Part shown: positions 1 through 5,580 of the stretch, in pieces | Layout of the letters: every line of letters begins with the position of its first letter | Position numbering within the stretch: position 1 is the stretch's first letter | From: JBGPYB01 sp041493035 | Lineage (GTDB): Bacteria; Acidobacteriota; Vicinamibacteria; Fen-336 | Direction: 5' to 3' | Assembly (NCBI GenBank): GCA_041493035.1 | Contig: JBGPYB010000228.1 | Span: forward strand, 1-5,807 | Length of the DNA stretch: 5,807 nucleotides | The notes under the pieces: model-generated | Told to the model about the DNA's origin: nothing | Databases searched by the model: none | The model's input: only the letters and a program-made list of their open reading frames with translations | Translations under genes and position numbers: made by a program

Positions 1-121
1 CGTACTTTCCGAAGCCCTCCGGCACGAGGATGCCTCGGGCGATGAAAAACACGACCAGCCCCGCCGCGAACACGGCGGCGACGCGCAGAAGATGGGCCCT
101 GTCCTTGAGCGATTCGCGCAT
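1..121 (-). CDS. N-terminal fragment of a membrane-anchored protein, possibly cytochrome c-type (runs off the window)
   Basis: The minus strand from an ATG at 121-119 is open to the window edge, giving 40 residues. They begin MRESLKDRAHLLRVAAVFAA, have one hydrophobic segment at about residues 14-31 (an N-in anchor or uncleaved signal), and end LVPEGFGKY. An in-frame TGA lies 36 nt upstream (157-155) and no GTG or TTG lies between, so this ATG is the only plausible start. I see no clear Shine-Dalgarno sequence; the 10 nt before the ATG are G-rich. A short basic N-terminus, one membrane helix and a 'VPxxFGxY' stretch are, from memory, seen at the start of membrane-bound periplasmic cytochrome c-like proteins. 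No CxxCH is inside the window, so that identity is a guess. It has the same orientation as the transporter operon but is separated from it by 221 bp, so it may be a separate transcription unit. Confidence 0.65.
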   Translation of the reverse strand, partial: MRESLKDRAHLLRVAAVFAAGLVVFFIARGILVPEGFGKY

Positions 122-130
122 CGCCCGCCA

Positions 131-153
131 GCTTCGGGCCGGCCGCCGGAAGC
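131..153. repeat. Short inverted repeat in the leader of the left-end gene
   Basis: GCTTC at 131-135 pairs with GAAGC at 149-153. After one G·G mismatch (136/148), GGC at 137-139 pairs with GCC at 145-147, leaving a 5-nt loop. The hairpin ends 9 nt before the start codon of the left-end gene, so it would lie in that gene's 5' leader. No T-run follows on either strand, which argues against an intrinsic terminator. In DNA this GC-rich such short repeats also arise by chance. Confidence 0.3.
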
Positions 154-270
154 GTCATGATGCATACGAATCAGGGACGGGGCCTCCCTCGATACAATCA
201 CCGAAACTCGGGCGAACCCTCAGACTGCCGGCGATCCGCGCGGCTTCTTCGGCCGGGGGTTCACGCGCTC

Positions 271-330
271 GGTCGCGGAGGCCCGATTATGGTTCGGCTG
301 CTCCGCCCTCCTCAGGCCTCGCGCGCGACC
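271..330. repeat. GC-rich 13-bp inverted repeat just past the operon's last gene, possible transcript-end structure
   Basis: GGTCGCG at 271-277 pairs with CGCGACC at 324-330, and GAGGCC at 278-283 pairs with GGCCTC at 315-320. This is a 13-bp stem interrupted only by a 3-nt bulge (321-323), with a 31-nt loop. On the minus strand the stem begins 12 nt after the stop codon of the barrel gene, where a terminator or 3'-end-protecting structure would sit. There is no T-run after the stem on the minus strand, so it is not a textbook intrinsic terminator. I see no other structure or gene in 122-342 apart from the small repeat at 131-153. Confidence 0.45.
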
Positions 331-342
331 AGGGCTACCGGG

Positions 343-1596
343 TCAGAACTCATAGCGCAGGTTGACGTAGACGTTGTCGTTTTTGTCGAGCTGCCCGAAG
401 AAGCTGGTCTTGCTTCTCCCCCCGAAGACGTTGGCCCCCGCGGAAACCCACACCCCGTCGGCCAGGCTGTGCCACACCTCCAGAATCAGATAGAAATCCT
501 CATCCGTCGGACTCCAGTACCCGAACACAGAGAGCTTCCAGGTCTGGTACTTCGAGAGGCGCGTAAGCCTCGCCGTCACGAGCTGCCGCAGCTCGCCCTG
601 CCTCGGAAACCCCTGGGGCAGGTTCGAGAGGTAGCGGTCATACCGCAGCGTCCGCTCCCCGTAGTATTGGAGGCCGACCGTGAAATCCGCGCTGAGCTGC
701 CTCTGGTACCCGGCGAGGAAAAGGGCCTGGGAGTTCGGGAGGAGAGGGTCGGCGCCGGATCGGTCCTCACGGGAGTCGTAGTATCCGGCCTCGAGGCTGA
801 CGACGCCTCCCAAGGCTGCGCCCCGGGCGGAGGCTCCATACACGTTGCGACGCGGGTACCGCAGCAAGAGGCTCGGCGCGGCGGCCGTGCTGTCGGGGAC
901 CATGATGGGAGTCCGGTAGTAGCCGCGGTGCGCGTAGAGGGCGAGGTCCCAGCCGGACAGTGAGCCGGAGACCTTGAGCGCCAGCTCCGTGTTTCCGAGG
1001 TCGGTCCTGGGTTTCTCCGATGTTCGGCGGGTGATCTGGGGGAAGGGATCGAAGAGGAAGAACCTCTCTGCCGACGGAAGGCGGTCCGGCTCGAAGAAAG
1101 GGACGGCGATGGCCTCCAGGCCCACGGGCCCGACCTGGCCGGTGAGCTTCAACGCGTCCGATCCGACCTTGAGATACTCCAGCGGCCGACCGGTGAAAAG
1201 GGCGGTCCAGTCCTTGGGGAAGACGTCGTTGATGAAGAGGAGGTCCCCCGTCCCCCAGGTGATGACCTGCCGTCCCACTCGCGCCCCGATCGTCCCGCCG
1301 CCGACGTCGAGATAGACCTCCCGGATCTCCAGACCCACCTTTCCGGTCACGGCATCGTGAAAGAAGTCGGCCTTGGCCGCGAAGCCGCCGACCTGCGCGG
1401 GTATCCTCCCCGACAACGAGAGTTGGAGCCGCTCCTCGCCGACCAGGAAGTCGCCGCCGCCGCTCGGAAGCGTGGCGCCGGTGACCCGGGCGGCATAACC
1501 TGCCTGGGCGAAACCGTGCAGGATCACCTGCCCCTCGGCGGGGGCGCAGACGAGGGTGGCGAGCAACAGGGCGCAGGATCGATCCCGGACTCTCAT
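343..1596 (-). CDS. Outer-membrane beta-barrel protein (DUF1302/porin-like), third gene of the transporter operon
   Basis: This 417-residue protein starts with a Sec signal peptide: a basic MRVRDR, a hydrophobic core at about 8-17, and likely cleavage near residues 20-23 (APAEGQ). The rest alternates polar and hydrophobic residues with many Gly, Tyr and Trp, as in a transmembrane beta-barrel. It ends NVYVNLRYEF, with the terminal Phe used as a barrel-assembly signal. A conserved-looking stretch at residues 106-132 (GRQVITWGTGDLLFINDVFP and following) resembles the 'GRQ...WG' region of DUF1302-type outer-membrane proteins found beside MMPL transporters and LolA/DUF1329-type proteins. It starts 6 bp after the LolA-like stop codon, with AGGA 4 nt before the ATG, so it is very likely cotranscribed. 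The probable role is the outer-membrane end of a trans-envelope system. Substrate and direction cannot be read from the sequence; a general porin is the main alternative. Confidence 0.85.
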   Translation of the reverse strand: MRVRDRSCALLLATLVCAPAEGQVILHGFAQAGYAARVTGATLPSGGGDFLVGEERLQLSLSGRIPAQVGGFAAKADFFHDAVTGKVGLEIREVYLDVGGGTIGARVGRQVITWGTGDLLFINDVFPKDWTALFTGRPLEYLKVGSDALKLTGQVGPVGLEAIAVPFFEPDRLPSAERFFLFDPFPQITRRTSEKPRTDLGNTELALKVSGSLSGWDLALYAHRGYYRTPIMVPDSTAAAPSLLLRYPRRNVYGASARGAALGGVVSLEAGYYDSREDRSGADPLLPNSQALFLAGYQRQLSADFTVGLQYYGERTLRYDRYLSNLPQGFPRQGELRQLVTARLTRLSKYQTWKLSVFGYWSPTDEDFYLILEVWHSLADGVWVSAGANVFGGRSKTSFFGQLDKNDNVYVNLRYEF

Positions 1597-1602
1597 CGCG
1601 TC

Positions 1603-2415
1603 CTACTGGATCCACTTCGCAGGCGGTGTCTGGAGGGACCGCTCGGAGAAGAGGCTCTCCTCGAGCCCGGCGTCGTAGTCCACGTTCTCGAAGACGACCT
1701 CGGTGTAGTGGCCGGTCTTGAGGTTCTTCATGGTGCGGCGGACGGCCGTCGGATGACCCTTGATCTCTTTGACCTCGTCCGCCGTGAAGACCCTGAAGAG
1801 CTCGTTCTGAACGTCGTAGTACTCTTCCTTGACGGGCAGGAACGAGGTCTTGTCGATCCAGGAGACCTTGCGGGAGAAGGCTGAGGCCGCCTTGGGGTTG
1901 CTCTCCACCACGTAGCAGTCCCGCCCGGCCATGGCTTCCTCTCGCAGGAGCTTGTAGGCGTCCGCGCCCAGGTCCCTTCCCGAGACGTCTTCGTAAGTGA
2001 AGTCCGAGCCCACGAAGCTCGACTGGTTGTCCCTGGCCGCGATGCGGGTCACGAGCTTGATGGCCGGGATGAAGAGCCAGCGGTCGTCGTCCTTGTCCGG
2101 GTACTTCCACACCAGAAAGGCCGTCCCCCGTACGTCCGCGGGGGCATGGAAGTAGGTGTAGTACTTCTGGTTGCGCCCCTCCTTGGCGTTGAGCCTGAGC
2201 ATAGTGAGGCTTCGGCGACGCTCGTGGCCGGTCTTGTCCACGAGCCTCATGCCGACCTTGGCGGCGAAGTCCTGGCCGGCATAGAAGAAGGCCTGCTGCA
2301 GGCGCCGCATGATCTCTTCGGCCGCGGGGCTCTGGGTTTCCTGTGCCCGGACGCCCTCACCGGCAACCAGGGACAGGGCGATGAGTGCTGCCGCGACGAA
2401 TCGGAAGATCCTCAT
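1603..2415 (-). CDS. Periplasmic LolA-like ('outer membrane lipoprotein-sorting') protein paired with an MMPL transporter
   Basis: This is a 270-residue protein. The open frame extends far upstream, but the start is the ATG at 2415-2413, because a signal peptide follows directly (MRIFRFVAAALIALSLVAGE, likely cleavage after VRA at residue 24) and GAGAGG lies upstream. The body matches the LolA-like family (PF17131 type) found next to MMPL transporters. It has 'APADVRGTAFLVW' at 91-103, 'DDRWLFIP' at 110-117, 'RI' at 124-125 and 'SSFVGSDFTYEDVSGRD' at 132-148, a typical family core. A C-terminal 'FENVDYDAGLEESLFSERSL' segment at 242-261 also fits. LolA-fold proteins hold acyl chains in a half-barrel, so the inferred role is to carry a lipid or other hydrophobic ligand across the periplasm. 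The ATG overlaps the transporter's TGA as ATGA, implying translational coupling. It is probably not true LolA, which belongs to LolCDE. Confidence 0.9.
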   Translation of the reverse strand: MRIFRFVAAALIALSLVAGEGVRAQETQSPAAEEIMRRLQQAFFYAGQDFAAKVGMRLVDKTGHERRRSLTMLRLNAKEGRNQKYYTYFHAPADVRGTAFLVWKYPDKDDDRWLFIPAIKLVTRIAARDNQSSFVGSDFTYEDVSGRDLGADAYKLLREEAMAGRDCYVVESNPKAASAFSRKVSWIDKTSFLPVKEEYYDVQNELFRVFTADEVKEIKGHPTAVRRTMKNLKTGHYTEVVFENVDYDAGLEESLFSERSLQTPPAKWIQ

Positions 2416-4745
2416 GAGGCACCTCTCTCGAATAGCCAGCCCCTCAAGAGTACGATCAGGGCCGGCAGGTAAAGGATCGTCATCAGAGCCGACAGGGTCA
2501 TCATGCTGACGATGAAAGCGCCCACGGTGACGTAGGGCGTGAGCGGCGCCAGCAGCATGACCGAGAAGGCCGCGGCGAAGAGCATGGCGTTGCGAACGAT
2601 CCCTTTGCCCGGCCGGGCCGCGGTCCACACAAGCGCCTCGGTGACCGAGGCGCCCTCCGGGGCGCCCGGCGCGGGTCGGGTCTCGGAGAGCCTCGACTGG
2701 AAACGGCTGACGAAATGGATCGCGAAGTCCACGGCCATGCCCAGCGACAGGCAGCTCAGGACCGAGATCGGCATGTCGAAGTGCTTCCCGGCGAAGCCGA
2801 GGCACCCGTAGATCAGCAAGACCGTGAAGACGAGGGGCGTGTATCCCACCAAGGCCCATCGGAGAGAGCGGAAGTTGAAGGCCAGAATGACCCACACCGC
2901 CACGAGGGAGATGACGAATCCCTTGACCATGTCCCACAGCACCACGTCGTTCCAGACGAGGTTGAAGTAGGCGATGCCGGCGGGTTTGAACTCGAGGGGC
3001 GTGGCGTGCGCGGCCTTGAACTCCGAGACCGCCCGGATCACGGACCTCATGGCCTCGGCGTCCCAGGTCTTGAGCTGCACCCAGACGTTGGCCTGACGGA
3101 ACGGATAGTCGGCCACGTTGTCGAGGTCCGAGGGTTTGGCCGACATGCTGAACAGGAAGAGGTACTGGCCCACCGCGTCCTTGGAGTCCGGGATCGTCTC
3201 GTACTCCGGGTCGTCCTGGTGAAGGACGCGGTTGATCCTCTTGACGTAGTCCACCACCGAGAAGGTCTTCCCGACCACGGGCAGCCTCTCCAGATGCCGC
3301 TGGAGGCCCTCGATCGTTCGGAGCGCCTCGGGGGTCTTGATGAAGTCGTCCTCCGGGGAGGCGGCGACGACATAGGCGAGGGACGTCCCGCCCAGGTTCG
3401 CGTTCAAGACCCTGTCCGCGACCCGCACCTCGCTGTCCTTCTTGAACCACTCGACCATGTTGTTGTCGACGACGATCCGGCTCAGGCCGACCACTGCGGC
3501 GGCCAGGAAGCCGAGCCCGACCAGCACGACCTTCCACGGGTGGCGCGCGCCGAGGGAAGCCAGGCGGCCGAGGAGCCGGGAGGTCCGGCTCGTGGCGATG
3601 TCTTCCCCTCGTGAGGCCCTTTCGACGTTCTCCTCCTTGACGAAGGTCAACATCGCGGGGACGAAGGTGAAGCTCAGGATCCTCAGGGCTAACGTGCCGA
3701 AAGCGACGAGCCCGCCGAAGACCCGGACCGGTACGATATTCATGAAGAGAAGGACGGCGAAGGCCGCGGCGGTCGCGAGCGCCGTGTAACGCACGGGCCG
3801 CCCGACCGCCTGCATCGTCTCCAGGATGGCGGTCTTCTTGTCCTTGCTCTCGCGGAAGCGGAAATAGAACTCGTTGAAGATGTGGATGCTGTCGGTCGCG
3901 ATGGCCATCAAGAACACGGGGGCCATGGAGCTCATGATGTGGATGGGGAAACCGAGCCCTATCAGGAGGCCCATGCTCCAGAGGATGGCGATCATGGCGT
4001 CCATCATGAGCGCGATGGAGAGGAACAGGTCCCCGAACATGAGGTAGCGCGTGGCGAACATGACCAGCCCCGCGATGGGGGCGAAGATCGCCATCAGCTT
4101 GAACATCTCGGCGCCGAATGTGTCCCGGGCCACCGGATCCCCGGCGACGTAGTAGCGTTCGCCGCCTTTCTCCTTCGCCACGATCTTCCTGATGCTGTCC
4201 GCGATGGCCTTTCCGTTGGCGCCCTTCTCCAGGGGGACGTAGATGGCGGTGGTCTTCGCGTCGGCCGAGACGATCCGGTTGATGAACAGGGGATTGCCGA
4301 GGAGCGCCTCGCGGAGACGAGCGATCTCCTCCGCGCTCTTGGGCGCCTCGGGCATGAGCGGGCTCGCCCGGAGCGTCCCGCCCTCCACCGTGACGTTGTC
4401 CACGGTCGTGAAGCTGGCGACGTCCCTCGCCGCCACGCCTTTGAGCTGGAGGACCTCGGTCGTGATCCTGTGGACCCTCTCCAGGGTTTCCCTGTTGAAC
4501 AGCCCGTCCTCGTTCACAATCCCGAGCACGATCGTGTCCTCGTAGAGCCCGAAGGTCCTCTCCACCTCGTCGTTGAACCTGCGGACGTCGGCGGTCTCGG
4601 GAAGCATGTGCTTCGGGTTGGTGTCCGTCTTCACCTTCGGGAACTGCGTGAGCGCAGCCAGGCTCAGGAGGCCCGTGAGGACCATCACCCAGCGGGGGTG
4701 CTCCACCGAGAACTCGACCAGCGGAACCCTCAGCCCCTTACGCAC
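2412..4745 (-). CDS. MMPL/RND-superfamily inner-membrane transporter
   Basis: This 777-residue RND-type transporter has two similar halves. Each half has one membrane helix, a large periplasmic domain and five more helices. Visible helices are near 19-34, 216-232, 237-262, 266-290, 320-338 and 343-369 in the first half, and near 404-424, 606-626, 631-650, 658-680, 715-735 and 740-768 in the second. The motifs 'ATDSIHIFNEF' (Asp285) and 'AVDFAIHFVSRF' (Asp673) sit at equivalent places and are the expected proton-relay acids. The size and lack of an adaptor gene fit the MMPL/HpnN-like branch rather than tripartite AcrB pumps. The start chosen is a GTG at 4745-4743 with GAGGA 5 nt before it, giving VRKGLRVPLVEFSVEHPRW before helix 1. 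The frame stays open further upstream but would run into the regulator gene. An internal ATG at 4685 would cut helix 1. Product probably moves a lipid-like substrate with the LolA-like and barrel proteins; the substrate is unknown. Confidence 0.92.
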   Translation of the reverse strand: MRKGLRVPLVEFSVEHPRWVMVLTGLLSLAALTQFPKVKTDTNPKHMLPETADVRRFNDEVERTFGLYEDTIVLGIVNEDGLFNRETLERVHRITTEVLQLKGVAARDVASFTTVDNVTVEGGTLRASPLMPEAPKSAEEIARLREALLGNPLFINRIVSADAKTTAIYVPLEKGANGKAIADSIRKIVAKEKGGERYYVAGDPVARDTFGAEMFKLMAIFAPIAGLVMFATRYLMFGDLFLSIALMMDAMIAILWSMGLLIGLGFPIHIMSSMAPVFLMAIATDSIHIFNEFYFRFRESKDKKTAILETMQAVGRPVRYTALATAAAFAVLLFMNIVPVRVFGGLVAFGTLALRILSFTFVPAMLTFVKEENVERASRGEDIATSRTSRLLGRLASLGARHPWKVVLVGLGFLAAAVVGLSRIVVDNNMVEWFKKDSEVRVADRVLNANLGGTSLAYVVAASPEDDFIKTPEALRTIEGLQRHLERLPVVGKTFSVVDYVKRINRVLHQDDPEYETIPDSKDAVGQYLFLFSMSAKPSDLDNVADYPFRQANVWVQLKTWDAEAMRSVIRAVSEFKAAHATPLEFKPAGIAYFNLVWNDVVLWDMVKGFVISLVAVWVILAFNFRSLRWALVGYTPLVFTVLLIYGCLGFAGKHFDMPISVLSCLSLGMAVDFAIHFVSRFQSRLSETRPAPGAPEGASVTEALVWTAARPGKGIVRNAMLFAAAFSVMLLAPLTPYVTVGAFIVSMMTLSALMTILYLPALIVLLRGWLFERGAS

Positions 4746-4828
4746 GGCGATCCTCGTTGGCCGCCACCAGCCCGCCCACTCCGCGCCGCGCAGCCCGTGT
4801 CGAGGTAGTGAAACGGCTTGAAGATCAC
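4730..4828 (-). pseudogene. Truncated start of a probable metallo-beta-lactamase-fold hydrolase, at a junction
   Basis: A GTG at 4828-4826 overlaps the regulator's TGA as GTGA, the usual coupling of adjacent operon genes. It reads VIFKPFHYLDTGCAA, which from memory resembles the N-terminus of MBL-fold hydrolases of the persulfide-dioxygenase/glyoxalase II group ('MIFKxxxxxxTGCAAYxxG'). Such genes commonly accompany rhodanese genes. After residue 15 (about position 4784) the frame becomes low-complexity Arg/Gly and stops at 4730, inside the transporter gene, for a total of 32 residues. About 200 residues of the expected enzyme, including the HxHxDH metal site, are missing. The likely reading is a gene truncated by deletion or rearrangement, or an assembly join. 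The family call rests on 15 residues only. Confidence 0.45.
4751..4755 (-). promoter_or_regulatory. Ribosome-binding site deciding the transporter's GTG start
   Basis: On the minus strand GAGGA lies 5 nt before the GTG at 4745-4743. It supports this non-ATG start, since the frame is also open upstream and the next ATG lies inside helix 1. It sits just past the putative junction near 4784, so the transporter keeps its own translation signal. Confidence 0.6.
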
Positions 4829-5490
4829 CTGGACACCTCCGCGGTCTCGATGGGCAGCCCCGACGCGCGCCACTCCGGGAAGCCATCCTCGAGCCGCCGC
4901 GCCTTGCGGCGGCGCGCGCGCAGGATCTCCACCGCACGGAACGCGAGCACGCAGTAGGGCCCGCGGCAGTAGGCGACGATCTCCTTGTCGCGCGGAAGCT
5001 CGCCCACCCGCCGTGTCAGCTCCGCGAGGGGGATGGAGACCGCGCCGGGGAGGTGGCCTGCCCGGTACTCCTCGGTCGGGCGGACGTCGAGGATGAGTGC
5101 GGTTCCGGCCCGCGCGCGCTCGAGGAGCTCCTCCCGCTTGACCGGTTCGAGCCCGCCTGGCGAGGTGAAGTACTTCCTCACGATGTCGTCGACCTCAGCC
5201 ATGTGGCGCTCGCCAAGGGTGCGGACGAGGCGCGCCAGCTCGTCGACGTCGTCGCCGGCGAGCCGGCAGCGGACGAACAGGCCGTCCTTGCGCGCGTCGA
5301 CGAGACGCGCCTCCCGCAGCACCTGCAGGTGGTGCGAGGCGTTGGCGATCGAGAGCGACGCTTCCTTGGCGAGTGCCTCGACGGTTCGCTCCCCCTGGGC
5401 GAGGATCTCCAGCAGCTCGAGTCGGCTCGGGCTCGAGAGGGCCTTCCCGATCTTGGAGAACTGCTCGTAGAGACGGCGCTTGGGTTTCAT
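4825..5490 (-). CDS. ArsR-family winged-helix regulator fused to a rhodanese domain
   Basis: This 221-residue protein has an N-terminal ArsR domain at about 1-100: 'FSKIGKALSSPSRLELLEIL' at 11-30, recognition helix 'SIANASHHLQVLREARLV' at 47-64, and a wing at 65-78. A single rhodanese domain follows at about 118-217, with 'LILDVRPTEEYRAGHLPGAV' (Asp135, Arg137), the active-site loop Cys175-RGPY-Cys180, and 'DGFPEWRASGLP' at the end. Rhodaneses bind sulfane sulfur as a cysteine persulfide. The classical ArsR metal-box ELCVCDL is absent; the only cysteines are Cys75, Cys175 and Cys180, so the signal may be sulfur or redox chemistry at the loop rather than a metal (inference). The ATG at 5490 follows a strong promoter with an operator-like palindrome, implying autorepression. 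The leader has no Shine-Dalgarno sequence. The stop overlaps the GTG of the truncated hydrolase by 4 bp. The small cysteine-rich peptide gene is divergent. Confidence 0.93.
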   Translation of the reverse strand: MKPKRRLYEQFSKIGKALSSPSRLELLEILAQGERTVEALAKEASLSIANASHHLQVLREARLVDARKDGLFVRCRLAGDDVDELARLVRTLGERHMAEVDDIVRKYFTSPGGLEPVKREELLERARAGTALILDVRPTEEYRAGHLPGAVSIPLAELTRRVGELPRDKEIVAYCRGPYCVLAFRAVEILRARRRKARRLEDGFPEWRASGLPIETAEVSR

Positions 5491-5500
5491 GACATGAAAC
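5484..5500. promoter_or_regulatory. Perfect 17-bp palindrome across the regulator's start codon
   Basis: GTTTCATG (5484-5491) and CATGAAAC (5493-5500) are exact inverted copies around one central base. The regulator's start codon (5490-5488) lies inside. In mRNA the repeat would fold a hairpin over the start codon, and in DNA it could be a second binding site touching the operator at 5498. It also contains a second ATG (5495-5493), which reads ATG-TCA-TGA and overlaps the true start. Function is inferred. Confidence 0.5.
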
Positions 5501-5521
5501 TATTCAAATCGTTATTAGAAT
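5494..5521 (+). promoter_or_regulatory. Possible promoter of the cysteine-rich peptide gene
   Basis: TAGAAT (5516-5521) matches the -10 consensus at 5 of 6 positions. ATGAAA (5494-5499), 16 nt upstream, is a 4-of-6 match to the -35. Both lie in or next to the palindromes, so the regulator would occlude this promoter too. The leader would be about 50 nt. The -35 match is weak. Confidence 0.35.
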
Positions 5522-5525
5522 AGTT
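5498..5525. promoter_or_regulatory. Operator-like 28-bp imperfect palindrome between the divergent genes
   Basis: AACTATTC (5498-5505) is the exact reverse complement of GAATAGTT (5518-5525). Inside, AAT (5507-5509) pairs with ATT (5514-5516), so 11 of 14 base pairs are symmetric. The site is AT-rich within GC-rich surroundings, and its size and form suit ArsR-family operators. It covers the -10 box of the regulator's promoter and lies upstream of the divergent peptide gene. Binding by the regulator would therefore repress its own gene and probably control both. Confidence 0.7.
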
Positions 5526-5545
5526 CCGAGACTGCCGCCTGTCAA
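5517..5545 (-). promoter_or_regulatory. Sigma70-type promoter of the regulator gene
   Basis: On the minus strand a perfect TTGACA (-35, 5545-5540) is followed by exactly 17 nt and TATTCT (-10, 5522-5517). Transcription should start near 5510, leaving a leader of about 20 nt without a Shine-Dalgarno sequence. The -10 box lies in the right arm of the palindrome, so a bound regulator would block polymerase. No terminator is visible between the regulator and the transporter, so transcription from here may continue into the transporter operon. Confidence 0.7.
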
Positions 5546-5570
5546 GGCCGTGGGCTTCCCAATAGAACGA

Positions 5571-5576
5571 AAGGAG
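5571..5576 (+). promoter_or_regulatory. Ribosome-binding site of the cysteine-rich peptide
   Basis: AAGGAG lies 4 nt before the ATG at 5581. It is a strong Shine-Dalgarno match and supports this short frame as a real gene. Confidence 0.75.
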
Positions 5577-5580
5577 AAAC

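Noticed and set aside
157..963. Plus-strand open frame of 268 residues opposite the barrel gene
   Set aside because: It is antisense to a gene with a signal peptide and barrel C-terminus. It has no ribosome-binding site and no recognisable domains.
767..2110. Long minus-strand open frame of 447 residues overlapping the barrel and LolA-like genes
   Set aside because: Its composition is Arg/Gly/Pro-rich without domain character, and it lies out of frame over two convincing genes. It is a shadow frame of GC-rich coding DNA.
2416..3537. Upstream extension of the LolA-like frame to 644 residues
   Set aside because: The extra part is Arg/Gly/Pro-rich and lies over the transporter gene. The ATG at 2415 is followed at once by a signal peptide and overlaps the transporter's stop.
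4746..4937. Upstream extension of the transporter frame to an ATG at 4937
   Set aside because: It would overlap the regulator by more than 100 bp with low-complexity sequence. The GTG at 4745 has a ribosome-binding site and leads directly into helix 1.
5053..5523. Plus-strand open frame of 156 residues opposite the regulator
   Set aside because: It is antisense to a gene with clear ArsR and rhodanese motifs. It would also run through the promoter and palindromes.
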